A DNA stretch of 64,000 nt from the NCBI GenBank assembly GCA_026913215.1, contig JAPTYK010000001.1:2790001-2854000 (forward strand). The letters are read 5' to 3'. The notes below the pieces were generated by a model. The model did not search any database, was not told where the DNA came from, and worked only from the letters and a program-made list of their open reading frames with translations. This document shows, piece after piece, positions 51,913-62,221 of this stretch (position 1 is the stretch's first letter; every line of letters begins with the position of its first letter). Source of the stretch: Streptomyces diastatochromogenes. GTDB lineage: Bacteria > Actinomycetota > Actinomycetes > Streptomycetales > Streptomycetaceae. Both the position numbers and the translations under genes were made by a program.

Positions 51913-53498
51913 GCCATGCCTCCGTCGTGCGGGTGGGGAATCTGGTGCGGAACACGGATCTCGTCGGCGGCCTCGGGCGCGGCGGCCGCGGCACCGGCCT
52001 CGCGCTCGGCGACGACGTCCCGTACGGCGTCGAGCACGCCCCGGTAGCCGGAGCAGCGGCACAGGTTGCCGGCGAGGGCCTGGCGGGTCTCCAGCTCCGT
52101 GGGGGCGTGGTTGCCCTCCAGGAGGTCGTGCACGGTCATGCACATGCCGGGGATGCAGAAGCCGCACTGGACGGTGCCGCACCTGGCCATCGCCCGCTGC
52201 ACGTCCGAGGGCTCGCCGTCGACCGCGAGGCCCTCCACCGTCCGCACCTCGCTCCCGGCGGCGGTCGCCGCGGGCACCAGGCAGGAGGCGACGAGCGGCC
52301 GTCGACCTGCACGTTGCACGCGCCGCACTCGCCCTGCGAGCAGCCGTCCTTGGCCCCCGCGAGGCCCAGGCGCTCGCGCAGCACGTAGAGCAGCGACTCC
52401 CCGATCCACGAACCGGTCACGGGCCGGTCGGTCCCGTTGACCCGCAGGGTGTACGAGGTGTGGGGTGCTCGTCGCTGTCCGTGGACGCCTCGACGAACAG
52501 GGGTACGGGGGCGGGCGACTCCGCTTCCGGCACGGGAACCGGCGGGACCTCGTCCACCGAGGGCGCGGGCTCCTGTACGGGCTCCGGAGCGAGCTCCTGT
52601 ACGGGATCCATTACGGGCTCCTGTACGGGTTCCACTACGGGTTCCTGTACGGGCTCCGCCGCGGCCTCCGGCTCCTCCGTGACCGCCTCGACGACCGCGA
52701 CAGCCTCGACCGCCGCGACCGCCTCCACGGGCGCGACCGGCGCCACGGGCTCGACGGCCTCCGCCGCCCGCTCCACCGGCTCCTCCGGCAGCGCCCACGG
52801 CGCCGCCGCGCCGCCCGGCAGCGTCGCCGGGGCCTCCGCGTACGCGGCGGGCTCGGCGGGCGCGGCCGTCACCGCGTCCGGGATCCGCCACTGGCCAGTG
52901 GCCCCGGGTCCAGCTCGGCGGCGACGGGCGCCACGGCCTCGTCGAAGCGCCACTCGGCCGTCGCGTGCGGGTCCGGCTCGGCGTGGTCGAGGTGCTCGAC
53001 ATGCCCGCGTGCTCGACGTGCTCCACGTGGTCCACGTGGTCCACGTGGTCCACGTGGTCCACGCGCTCGACGTGGCCCACATGGTTCGCGTGCTCGACGT
53101 GGCTCACGTGGTTCACGTGCTCCACGTGGTTCGCGTGCTCGACGTGGCTCACGTGCTCCACGCGCTCGATGTGCTCGACCGCGTTCTCGACGTACGCGGG
53201 CGGCTGGAAGTGCTCGCCGCTCTCGTAGCCCTCGAAGTACTGGGGCTGCTGCGCCTCGGTCGGGACGTGCACCGACCAGGTGCCCGTCGCCGCCGGGTCG
53301 GGTGCGGCGGGCGGGGCGAGCGGCTGGAGGGGTGATCATCGGCGGCACGTAGCCGTGGCCGGGGGCCTCCAGGGGGATGCCGTCCAGCATGAAGTCGGGC
53401 GGGAGCTGGACGAAGGCGGTCGCGTCGCCGTCGTAGCCCTCGCTCTGCGGGAGCGGCTCCCAGCCGCCCGTCTGCTGTGCCTTGTGCTCGTCGCTCAC
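51909..53498 (-). CDS. (2Fe-2S) subunit with long repeat-rich N-terminal extension, frame broken
   Basis: The C-terminal 170 residues are the normal two-cluster FeS subunit: a plant-type site (GCSQGECGACNVQVDGR) and an all-alpha site (CGFCIPGM ... CRCSGY). Before them lies a roughly 350-residue extension starting MSDEHKAQQTGGWEPLPQSE at GTG 53498. It includes a His/Glu/Val repeat region (HVEH/HVDH units, coded near 53009-53180) and PVQEP repeats (near 52569-52656). Frame breaks occur near 53330, 52990, 52905, 52465 and 52300. Long extensions of this kind are known from streptomycete homologues; the histidine repeat is not. The stop overlaps the next start (GTGA). Confidence 0.82.
53009..53180 (-). 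repeat. 9-bp repeats encoding His-Val-(Glu/Asp/Asn/Ser) triplets
   Basis: Degenerate 9-bp units of the CACGTGGTC type are repeated about 18 times. On the minus strand they encode runs such as VDHVDHVDHVDHVEHVEHAG and HVSHVEHANHVEHVNHV. Four central units are identical (53026-53061). Confidence 0.8.
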
Positions 53499-54365
53499 GC
53501 GAGTGCCCTCCCAGTGCCCGTCGGGCGAGTGTGGCGACCGTGCGCCTCAGGTGCAGTACGGCGGGCGGCAGCTGTTCGTCGCCCGGCGGGTCCGGGATGC
53601 AGGCGGCGGCGACGTACTCGCCGAAGGCCGCGAGCGCCTCGGGGCGAGCCCCGGTCGTTGTCCCAGTCCACCAGCGAGGCGATCCAGCGCTCGGCCTCCA
53701 GCGGGCGCAGCGGCATGGGCGCGACGGCGCCGACGGCGCAGCGCACGCCGCGCCGGGCCGGGTCGAGGACGACGGCGACGGAGGCGGTGGCGCGGGCCGG
53801 GCCGGTGCGGCCGGTGGCCTTGAGGAAGACCTGGGGGCGTGGAGCAGCGGGACGCGGACGAAGCCGACGAGCTCGCCGGGGGCGAGCAGGTCGCGGCCCG
53901 CGAGGAGGTGGGAGACGGGGATCTCGCGGGTGCCGAGCGGGCCGAGGACGACGAGGTCGGCCTCCAGGGCGGCGAGGACGGGCAGCGAGTCGCCGGTGGG
54001 CGCGGCGGTGACGACGTTGCCGCCGAGGGTGCCCGCGTTGCGGATCTGGGGCGGCCCGGCCGCGCGGCTGGCGGCGGCGAGGGCCGGGATGAGGGCGGCG
54101 AAGTCGGGGCGGCCCATGCGCGCGTGGGTGAGGCCCGCGCCGAGGAGGCGTGGCCGTCCTGGTACTGCCAGCCGCGGATCTCGTTGATGCGGCTCAGGCC
54201 GACGAGTCCGGCGGGGCGGAGCTGGCCCTTGTTGACGGCGGCCATGAGGTCGGTGCCGCCGGCGACGGGCACGGCGGCCGGCATGGCGGTGAGTGCCGCG
54301 ACGGCCTCGTCGAGCGAGGCGGGCAGCGTCACGGACTGCGCCGTCTGTGGTGCGTGCGTGGTCAA
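53495..54365 (-). CDS. FAD-binding subunit of the molybdoenzyme (CoxM/XdhB type), frame broken
   Basis: TTG 54365 is the start (GGAAGGGG 7 bp upstream), giving MTTHAPQTAQSVTLPASLDE. The FAD domain motifs are AAVPVAGGTDLMAAVNKG, then after one lost base near 54150 GLTHARMG, and IRNAGTLGGNVVTAAPTGDSLP. Further losses near 53835, 53655 and 53505 lead to ...RALA and TGA 53495-53497, which overlaps the FeS-subunit start. About 291 residues. First gene of the three-gene operon. Confidence 0.85.
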
Positions 54366-54612
54366 CCCGCTGCCCCTTCCGGTGTCCCGGTGGTCCCCGA
54401 CTGTGCCCGGCCGTCGTGCCTGCGAGCGGCGGTACGACGCGCCTGCGTGTGGGCGTACCGTACGTGCTCACAGGCCGGACGTGGCAACTCTGGCACATCT
54501 TCCGAGGAGTCCGGCGCGAGGGTCCGCGAAGGACTGTTCCGTCCGGGACGTCCCCGGTGTGACGGTAACTTCCGTTTCACCACTCTTGGGTGACCGGGCG
54601 ACGTCGGGTCTC

Positions 54613-56264
54613 TCACACGTTCGGGGGCGTGCCCTCCAGGGGCCTGCCGAGCACTCCGGGCCGCCGCTGCCAGGGGTGGGGTCCGGCGGGTGGCCGGTAG
54701 TCGACGCCGAGGGCGTCCAGGCGCCGGTAGTGGGTGCGCATGCGGCGCTCGAAACCGGCGTGGTCGCGCGCCTCCGGCGCGGGCAGCGCGGACCAGGCGA
54801 CCTCGGCGAAGGCGGCGAGGCGCGGGAAGACCTGGTAGTCGACGCGGGAGCGGTTCTCCATCACCTCGGTCCAGACGTTGGCCTGGGTTCCCAGGATGTG
54901 GGCGGCGGCCTCGGGCGAGAGGCCGGGCGGGACGGGCTCGAAGCGGTAGACGTCCTCCAGGGTGCGGACGTATCCGATGGGCACCGGTTCGTCCTCGCCG
55001 GGCGCCTGGCGGTGGTCCAGGTAGACGTGCTGTTCGGGGCACATGACGACGTCGTGGCCGGCCTCGGCGGCGGCGATCCCGCCCGCGTAGCCCCGCCAGG
55101 ACGACACGGCCGCCCCCTCGGCGAGGCCGCCCTCCAGGATCTCGTCCCAGCCGATGAGGCGGCGGCCGCGGGCGGCGAGCCAGCGGTCGAAGTGGCGGAT
55201 GAACCAGGACTGGAGCCCGTCCTCGTCGCCGACCCCGAGTTCCTCGATGCGGGCCTGGGCGGTCGGGGAGGCCTTCCACTGGTCCTTGGGGCACTCGTCG
55301 CCGCCGACGTGGACGAAGGGCGACGGGAAGAGGTCGAGGACCTCCTCGAAGACGCCCTCGTAGAAGCGCAGGACGGCCTCGGTGGGGGCGAGGACGTTGG
55401 GGTTGACGCCCCAGGTGTCCCAGACGGTGAGGGCGGCGGTGTCGACGACGTCGGTGTTGCCGAGTTCGGGGTGGGCGGCGATGGCGGCCTGCGCGTGGCC
55501 GGGGAGGTCGATCTCGGGGACGACGGTGATGTGCCGTTCGGCGGCGTACGCGACGATCTCGCGGATGTCGTCCCGGGTGTAGAAGCCGCCGTACGGGGTC
55601 TCGGTCCAGAGCGGCGAGGCCCGGTGCCCCCACTTGGTGCGCGCCCGCCACGCGCCGACCTCGGTGAGCTTCGGGTGGCGTTCGATCTCGATGCGCCAGC
55701 CCTGGTCGTCGGTGAGGTGGAAGTGGAAGACGTTGAGCTTGTGGGCGGCGAGGAGGTCGAGCAGGCGCAGGACGTCGTCCTTGGGCGTGAAGTGCCGGGA
55801 GACGTCGAGCAGGAGGCCGCGCCAGCCGAAGCGGGGCGCGTCCTCGACGGTCGTGTACGGGAGTTCCCAGCGCCCGTCGCCCCGTACGGGCGCCTTGCGG
55901 TACGCGTCGGGGCCGAGGAGCTGGCGGAGGGTCTGGGCGCCCCAGAAGACCCGGCGGGCCCGCCGCCCTCGATGAGGACGGCGGTGTCGTCGACCACCAG
56001 CCGGTAGCCCTCCGGGCCGCGTTCCCGTGCCGCCTCCTCGCTGATCCGCAGGCGTACGGCGCGCTCGCCCGTTCCGTCGGGGAGCGGCAGTCCGGTGGCG
56101 GCGCCGAGCGCGGTCCGCAGCCAGCGGGCGGTGGACCCGGTGCCGGGTCCGGCGTCGAGGACGGTCCGCGCGTCGAGGACGAGGCGCCCGCCGCCCTGCG
56201 GCACGACCGACAGGGGCGCGGGGATCAGGTCCAGGGAGCCGGGAAGGGAATCGGGAGGGGTCAT
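54613..56264 (-). CDS. GH20 beta-N-acetylhexosaminidase, frame broken once
   Basis: Removes terminal N-acetylhexosamine from oligosaccharides. The N-terminal GH20b domain (LIPAPLSVVPQGGGRLVLDA) is followed by the catalytic barrel with RGLLLDVSRHF, HFHLTDDQGWR, EIDLPGHAQAA and the catalytic Asp-Glu pair in HVGGDECPKDQW. One base is lost near 55960. ATG 56264 is preferred to the adjacent GTG because AAGGA is better spaced. About 550 residues and no signal peptide, so it acts on imported sugar. It is the last gene of the ABC-importer operon, 4 bp after the second permease. Confidence 0.92.
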
Positions 56265-56268
56265 CACG

Positions 56269-57108
56269 TCAGTCCTTCACCGCCCCGCCCAGTCCGGAGA
56301 CCAGGCGGCGCTGTACGAGTACGAAGAAGACGAGGACCGGGAGGGTCATGACCGTCGATCCGGCCATGATGCCGCCCCAGTCGTTCTCGTCGGGCTTGAA
56401 GAAGACGAGCAGCGCCATGGGGAGGGTCGACTGCGAGGTGTCGCTGATGAGGAAGGACTTCGCGAAGAGGAAGTCGTTCCAGGTCGAGATGAACGAGAAG
56501 ACGCTCGTCGCGACCAGGCCCGGGAGGACCAGCGGGAAGAGGATCCGCCAGAGGAAGCGGGCGCGGCTCGCGCCGTCGATCTGGGCCTGTTCCTCCAGGG
56601 CCTCCGGGACGGCCCTGACGAAGCCGCGCAGCATCCAGATCGCGAACGGCAGCGAGAAGGCGAGGTGCGGCAGGATCAGCGAGCCGAGGGTGTTGAGGAG
56701 CCCGGCGTCGCGCATGAGGAAGAACAGCGGGATGGCCAGGGCCTCGACCGGCACCATCTGGGCGATCAGGAACATGACGAGCAGCGTCGTCCGGAACCGG
56801 AAGCGGAACCGGGTGACGGCCGTCGCCGCGAGGAAGGCGATGAGCGCCGAGGAGAGGACGACCGCGCCCGCGACGACCAGCGAGTTGACGAAGTACCGGC
56901 CGAAGTCCTGCTGCTCGAAGACGCGCCGGAAGGAGTCGAGGGACGGGGAGAGCGTCCACGGCCTGGGGTGCGCGGACTGGATCTCGCCGGCCGGTTTGAG
57001 GGCCGAGAGGACCATCCAGTACAGCGGGAAGGCGACGGCGGCCGCGACGAGGAGGGTGACGGCCTCGGCGGCGAGGCGTCCGGGACGCCGGATCCGTACG
57101 GAACTCAC
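56269..57108 (-). CDS. Sugar ABC transporter permease (MalG/CUT1 type)
   Basis: 279 residues with six helices and the EAA loop EEQAQIDGASRARFLWRILF-P that contacts the ATPase. It pairs with the permease upstream. GTG 57108 overlaps the previous stop (GTGA). No ATPase gene is in the operon; in streptomycetes the shared ATPase MsiK normally serves such importers. Together with the binding protein and the GH20 enzyme it probably imports N-acetylhexosamine-containing oligosaccharides. Confidence 0.92.
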   Translation of the reverse strand: MSSVRIRRPGRLAAEAVTLLVAAAVAFPLYWMVLSALKPAGEIQSAHPRPWTLSPSLDSFRRVFEQQDFGRYFVNSLVVAGAVVLSSALIAFLAATAVTRFRFRFRTTLLVMFLIAQMVPVEALAIPLFFLMRDAGLLNTLGSLILPHLAFSLPFAIWMLRGFVRAVPEALEEQAQIDGASRARFLWRILFPLVLPGLVATSVFSFISTWNDFLFAKSFLISDTSQSTLPMALLVFFKPDENDWGGIMAGSTVMTLPVLVFFVLVQRRLVSGLGGAVKD

Positions 57109-58048
57109 AGCTCTTCCCCTGGCGTCGCAGCAGCCGCAGGTAGACCAGCGTCACGGCCAGCAGGAGCAGCAGCATGACGACGCCGATCGCCGAGCCCAGG
57201 CCGTACTGGGAGGAGGCGAAGGCCTTCTGGTAGGCGTACACGTTGAGGACGAGGTTCTGGCCGGCGATGCCGCCGCCGTTCGTCATCACGTAGATCTGGG
57301 TGAAGAGCTTGAAGTCCCAGATGATCGACTGGATCGTGACGACGACCAGGATCGGCCGGAGCACCGGGGCCGTGACCGAGCGCCAGGTCCGCCACTGCGA
57401 GGCGCCGTCGAGGGCGGCGGCCTCCAGGACCTCGGACGGGATGGCCCTGATGCCGGCGTAGACCGTGACCATCACGAACGGGAACGAGCACCAGACGACT
57501 TCGAGGAGGACGAGGGCGAAGGCGCTGTACCGCCCGTACGTCCAGGAGAAGTCGCCGAGCCCGAGCAGCCGGTTGACGGGGCCGAAGTCGGGGTCGAAGA
57601 GGAAGACCCAGACGGTGGAGCCGGTGACGGCGGGGGTCGCCCAGGCGCCGAGCGCGGCCAGCATCAGCAGCAGCCGGGGCAGGGCACGCACGCGCGTGAG
57701 GAGGACGGCGAGGGTGCAGCCGACGGCGAGGGTGGCGAGGACGCAGGCGGCGGCGAAGACGACGGTGGCGAGGAGGACCTGCCGGAACTGGGGGTCGGTG
57801 AAGAGGGCCGTGTAGTTGGCGAAGCCCTGGAAGGAGGTGGGTTCGCCGCCGCTGACCTGGGCCTGGGTGTACTCCAGGAAGGAGATCAGGCCGAGCTGGT
57901 AGACGGGGTAGACGAGGAGTCCGCCGAGGACGACGAGGGCGGGCAGCAGATAGAGCCAGGGGGTCCAGGGGCTGGTGCGCCGGAGGGTACGAGGAGCCGG
58001 CGCGGGTGTCCTCACCGGCGCGGCGGCCCTCGTGAGCTGGAGCGTCAT
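57105..58048 (-). CDS. Sugar ABC transporter permease (MalF/CUT1 type), frame broken at the last codons
   Basis: About 314 residues, starting MTLQLTRAAAPVRTPAPAPR at ATG 58048, with six helices and the EAA loop LEAAALDGASQWRTWRSVTA. One G is missing near 57118; restored, the tail reads RLLRRQGEEL and the stop overlaps the next start (GTGA). Without it the frame runs on through the next gene. ATG lies 5 bp after the binding-protein stop. Confidence 0.9.
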
Positions 58049-58053
58049 GGGTC

Positions 58054-59371
58054 TCAGCCCGCCGCCGCGAACGCCGCGTCCATCTTCTTCGCCGCGTCCC
58101 CGGAGGCCGTCGCCACGTCCTTACGGCCGCTGACGACCTCCTGGAACATCGTGGGCAGCACGAGGGAGGCGTCGATCTGGCCCCAGCCGGGGGACGCGGG
58201 GACGAACCTGGTGCCCGCGCCGAGGGTGTCGATGAAGGGCTTCACGAAGGGCTGGCGCCGGGCGGCGGCGGTGCGGACGTCGGTGTACGTGGGCAGGAAG
58301 CCCATCGCGTCGAACAGCTTGGCCTGGGTGTCCTTGCCGGTCAGGGACTTGAGGAGGGCGACGGCGAGGGTGCGGTGGGAGGTGCTCCTCAGGACGCCGA
58401 TGTTGTTGCCGCCGGCGAAGGCGGGGGCGATGGAGCCGGGGGTGGTGCCGGGCAGCGGGACGACGGCGTACTTGCCCTTGACGGCGCCGGCCTCGACGGC
58501 GGCGTGGCTGAAGTCTCCGCCGATGGCCATGCCGGCCTTGCCGGAGGCGAAGGCGGTGACGGTGGCATTGCCGCCCATCTGGGCGCACTTGGCGGCGGGG
58601 CAGTTGTCGTCGCCGAAGAGCGAGGCGTACGTGCTGATGCCCTTGCGGGCGGCCTCGCTGTCGACGGCGGCCTCGAAGGCGGTGCCGTTCGCGGTGGCGA
58701 GTTCGCCGCCGGCGGCCCAGACGAAGGGCAGGGCGCCGTAGGTGTAGGCGCCGCCGACGGCGATGCCGTACAGCTCGGGCTTCGCCTTGCGGATCTTCCG
58801 GGCCGTGGAGACGAGTTCGGCCTGCGTCCTGGGGGCGCTGAGGCCGAGCTCCCGGAAGACGTCGGTGCGGTAGTAGAGGGCGCGGACGCCGACGAAGAGC
58901 GGGGCGCCGTAGACCTTGCCGGCGACGGTGACGGACTGGCGGGCGGTGGGGTCGAGGTCCTTCGCCTCGTCCCAGGCGGCGAACTCGGCGCCGATGTCGG
59001 CGAGTCCGCCGTCCTTGACGTATCCGGCGGTGTCGGTGTTGCCGTACTCGATGAGGTCGGGGGCGGAGGCGGGGTCGTTGAAGGCGGCCTTGACGCGCTG
59101 GGCGCGGGTCTCGACGGGGATGTACTCGACCTCGACCTTCGCGCCCGCGTGGGTCTTCTCGAAGGCGGCGACGGCCTGCTCGACGACCTGTTCCTTGGGC
59201 TTGTTGCTCACCTCCTGGAAGAGCCAGACGCGCAGGGTCCCGCTCTTCTCGTCGGTCGCGGCGGTGCCCCGGACGTCTGGGGGCGCAGGCGGTGGCGGTG
59301 AGGCCGGCGAGCAGGAGTGCGGTGGCCGGGACGGTGAGACGGGCGGGCCACTTCAGGGCGGGCAACTTCAT
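58054..59371 (-). CDS. Sugar ABC transporter substrate-binding lipoprotein, frame broken once
   Basis: ATG 59371 begins MKLPALKWPARLTVPATALL with lipobox TATAC. The frame changes near 59280 (one extra C or two lost bases); the mature protein then reads EKSGTLRVWLFQEVSNKP and continues as a family-1 extracellular solute-binding protein (AAFEKTHAGAKVEVEYIPVE, EYGNTDTAGYVKDGGLADI, ASGKAGMAIGGDFSHAAV). About 438 residues. First gene of the importer operon, with a DasR-like site 100 bp upstream. The likely ligand is a GlcNAc-type oligosaccharide, from the GH20 neighbour and dre site. Confidence 0.9.
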
Positions 59372-59470
59372 GGCTGAATCCCTCCGAGCGTGCGCGTTGC
59401 AACATGCGCAATGAGCGTTTCGTGCTGCACAACACGCGTGAGGTTAGGCGCGTCCCGAGCGGGCCGACAA

Positions 59471-59486
59471 GAGGTCTCGACCACAT
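59471..59486. promoter_or_regulatory. dre-like DasR site upstream of the ABC-GH20 operon
   Basis: GAGGTCTCGACCACAT contains AGGTCTCGACCA, matching the core dre TGGTCTAGACCA at 10 of 12 positions. It is 100 bp before the binding-protein start. Nearby (59400-59450) two imperfect TTGC/GCAA-type palindromes may be further operators. Confidence 0.6.
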
Positions 59487-59532
59487 CGACCGATCCGTGA
59501 CCGGCGAAAGCACTCCGTGCAACGCGAACGGC

Positions 59533-59566
59533 CCCCGCCGCGCGTACCGGAGTACGCGCGGCGGGG
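59533..59566 (-). terminator. Terminator of the DUF3039 gene
   Basis: CCCCGCCGCGCGTAC (59533-59547) pairs perfectly with GTACGCGCGGCGGGG (59552-59566) over a CGGA loop. Confidence 0.8.
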
Positions 59567-59597
59567 CCGCCGAAGGTTTGCCCGGCGTCAGGACCGC

Positions 59598-59885
59598 CTA
59601 CTTGTCCTTGCCGCCCTTGTCCTTGTCGCCGCCGCCCGCGCCCATGGAGTCGTAGATCTCCTTGCACATCGGACAGACCGGGTACTTCTTGGGGTCGCGC
59701 CCCGGTACCCAGACCTTTCCGCACAGCGCCACGACGGGCGTGCCGTCGAGGGCGCTCGCCATGATCTTGTCCTTCTGGACGTAGTGGGCGTAGCGCTCGT
59801 GGTCGCCGTCACCGTGGGACACCTGCGGCGTCGGCTCGACGAGGGTTCCCGTACCTGCCCCGCGCTCGGGCTCGAGAGTGCTCAT
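59598..59885 (-). CDS. DUF3039 family zinc-ribbon-like protein
   Basis: The intact 95-residue product (MSTLEPERGAGTGTLVEPTP) contains VVALCGKVWVPGRDPKKYPV-CPMC, a Cys-x(n)-Cys-x2-Cys pattern that suggests metal binding, and a Gly/Lys/Asp tail. It is a conserved actinobacterial family of unknown function next to YqgE and murA. ATG 59885 is preferred to the upstream GTG because the shorter N-terminus matches the family. Confidence 0.85.
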   Translation of the reverse strand: MSTLEPERGAGTGTLVEPTPQVSHGDGDHERYAHYVQKDKIMASALDGTPVVALCGKVWVPGRDPKKYPVCPMCKEIYDSMGAGGGDKDKGGKDK

Positions 59886-59915
59886 AACCGCCAAGGGTAC
59901 TGAAAGCCGTGGCCC

Positions 59916-60475
59916 TCAGTTGAGGGACGGGTCGTCGGGGTACGTCGCGATCATCGCGAGTTCGCCGCGCTGGCGTCGCAGCACCTGCCGCCAGAGCGTC
60001 TCGGGGCGCGGCGAGGAGACGTCGCCGGGCTCCGACTCGACCACGTACCAGGCGCCGTCGCCGAGCTCGGACTCCAGCTGGCCGGGGCCCCAGCCCGCGT
60101 ATCCGGCGAAGATCCGGAGCGAGCCGAGCGCCGGTCCGAGCAGCTCGGGCGGGGTCTCCAGGTCGACCAGGCCGATCGCCCCGTACACCCGCCGCCAGCC
60201 GAGGGGCCCTCGTCGCCGGGGATGACGGCGACGCCGAGGGCCGCGTCGAGCGAGACAGGGCCGCCCTGGAAGACGACCCCGGGTTCGCCGGCGAGGGCGG
60301 CCCAGGGGGCGAGGATGTCGCCGACGGTCACGGGCGTGGGCCGGTTGAGGACGACGCCGAGCGAGCCCTCGTCGTCGTGGTCGAGCAGCAGGACCACCGC
60401 GCGGTCGAAGTTCGGGTCCGCCAGCGCGGGGGTGGCCACGAGCAGCCGTCCTGTGAGCGAGGACACCTCGGTCAT
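59916..60475 (-). CDS. YqgE/AlgH family protein (DUF179), frame broken once
   Basis: ATG 60475 begins MTEVSSLTGRLLVATPALAD. The family motifs are present: PNFDRAVVLLLDHDDEGSLGVVLNRPT and FQGGPVSLDAALG, and after one lost base near 60205 VYGAIGLVDLETPPE and LRIFAGYAGWGPGQLESEL. About 187 residues. YqgE proteins are widespread with no settled function. The gene is 30 bp upstream of DUF3039 on the same strand. Confidence 0.88.
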
Positions 60476-60752
60476 GCGACACATGATCCCGCATCTTCGG
60501 CGTTCGCGGGGGGTTGTCGGACGGGATCCGGGGAAGCCGGTGACCACCGCAGCTCAGGAGGGCCGGGCCCGCGGTGGCGGGGCGCGCCGCGAGGACAAGC
60601 GGACGGTGACGCTCCGCAAGATCACGGAAGCAGAGGGTGTTGTGCCGAATTCATTACATCTGACAGGCCCCCCGAGGCACCCGATCGGGGTCTCATGGCC
60701 CCTACCCTTTCTCTGGCCACCCGTCGGACCCCACTTTCGGAACGCGAGATAC

Positions 60753-62093
60753 ATGACCGGCACAGACGATGTCCTGCTTGTCCACGGCGGAACCCCGCTC
60801 GAGGGCGAGATCCGCGTTCGCGGCGCGAAGAACCTCGTGCCCAAGGCGATGGTCGCCGCCCTGCTCGGCAGCGGCCCCAGCCGCCTGCGCAACGTTCCCG
60901 ACATCCGTGACGTCCGCGTCGTCCGCGGGCTGCTCCAGCTGCACGGAGTGACGGTCCGTCCGGGCGAGGAGCCCGGCGAGCTCGTCCTCGACCCCACGCA
61001 CGTCGAGTCCGCGAACGTCGCCGACATCGATGCCCACGCCGGTTCGTCGCGCATCCCGATCCTCTTCTGCGGCCCGCTGCTGCACCGCCTCGGCCACGCC
61101 TTCATCCCGGGCCTGGGCGGCTGCGACATCGGCGGCCGGCCCATCGACTTCCACTTCGACGTGCTCCGCCAGTTCGGCGCGACCATCGAGAAGCGGGCGG
61201 ACGGCCAGTACCTGGAGGCCCCGCAGCGTCTTCGCGGTTGCAAGATCCGCCTCCCGTACCCCTCGGTCGGCTCGACCGAGCAGGTGCTGCTCACGGCCGT
61301 CCTCGCGGAGGGCGTCACGGAGCTCTCGAACGCGGCCGTGGAGCCCGAGATCGAGGACCTGATCTGCGTCCTGCAGAAGATGGGCGCGATCATCTCCATG
61401 GACACCGACCGGACCATCCGGATCACCGGTGTCGACAAGCTCGACGGCTACACCCACCGGGCGATCCCGGACCGCCTGGAGGCGGCCTCCTGGGCGTCGG
61501 CGGCGCTGGCCACCGGCGGCAACATCTACGTGCGCGGCGCCCAGCAGCGCTCGATGATGACCTTCCTCAACACGTACCGGAAGGTCGGCGGCGCCTTCGA
61601 GATCGACGACGAGGGCATCCGCTTCTGGCACCCGGGCGGCTCGCTGAACGCGATCCACCTGGAGACGGACGTGCACCCCGGCTTCCAGACGGACTGGCAG
61701 CAGCCGCTGGTCGTGGCCCTGACGCAGGCCTCCGGCCTCTCCATCGTCCACGAGACGGTGTACGAGTCGCGGCTCGGCTTCACCTCCGCGCTGAACCAGA
61801 TGGGCGCGCACATCCAGCTCTACCGCGAGTGCCTCGGCGGCTCCGACTGCCGCTTCGGCCAGCGGAACTTCCTCCACTCGGCGGTCGTCTCCGGCCCGAC
61901 GAAGCTCCAGGGCGCCGACCTGGTCATCCCCGACCTGCGCGGCGGCTTCTCGTACCTGATCGCCGCGCTGGCGGCCCAGGGCACGAGCCGGGTCCACGGC
62001 ATCGACCTGATCAACCGCGGCTACGAGAACTTCATGGAGAAGCTCGTGGAGCTGGGCGCGAAGGTCGAGCTGCCGGGCAGCGCGCTGGTCTAG
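60753..62093 (+). CDS. murA: UDP-N-acetylglucosamine 1-carboxyvinyltransferase
   Basis: MurA transfers enolpyruvate from PEP to UDP-GlcNAc, the first committed step of peptidoglycan synthesis. The intact 446-residue protein has the N-terminal RGAKNLVPKAM motif with the substrate lysine (K26) and the active-site loop PGLGGCDIGGRPID with C124, the fosfomycin target. The cysteine is present, unlike the Asp variant of mycobacteria. ATG 60753 is used; upstream sequence in frame is not family-like. Terminated by the hairpins shared with hupA. Confidence 0.96.
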   Translation: MTGTDDVLLVHGGTPLEGEIRVRGAKNLVPKAMVAALLGSGPSRLRNVPDIRDVRVVRGLLQLHGVTVRPGEEPGELVLDPTHVESANVADIDAHAGSSRIPILFCGPLLHRLGHAFIPGLGGCDIGGRPIDFHFDVLRQFGATIEKRADGQYLEAPQRLRGCKIRLPYPSVGSTEQVLLTAVLAEGVTELSNAAVEPEIEDLICVLQKMGAIISMDTDRTIRITGVDKLDGYTHRAIPDRLEAASWASAALATGGNIYVRGAQQRSMMTFLNTYRKVGGAFEIDDEGIRFWHPGGSLNAIHLETDVHPGFQTDWQQPLVVALTQASGLSIVHETVYESRLGFTSALNQMGAHIQLYRECLGGSDCRFGQRNFLHSAVVSGPTKLQGADLVIPDLRGGFSYLIAALAAQGTSRVHGIDLINRGYENFMEKLVELGAKVELPGSALV

Positions 62094-62104
62094 GAGACGC
62101 CGAC

Positions 62105-62203
62105 GGGCCCGTACCGACGCGTACGGGCCCGTACGGGCGCCCCACGGGCCCCTTGGGGCGCATACGAAAGGGCGGCCACCCCCTGACAGGGTGGCCGCCC
62201 TTT
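62105..62203. terminator. Two tandem hairpins between murA and hupA
   Basis: First stem: GGGCCCGTAC (62105-62114) with GTACGGGCCC (62121-62130). Second stem: AAAGGGCGGCCACCC (62167-62181) with GGGTGGCCGCCCTTT (62189-62203), 15 bp with A and T ends, so it works as a terminator in both directions. Confidence 0.85.
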
Positions 62204-62221
62204 CTGCGCCTCTGGGCTGCC

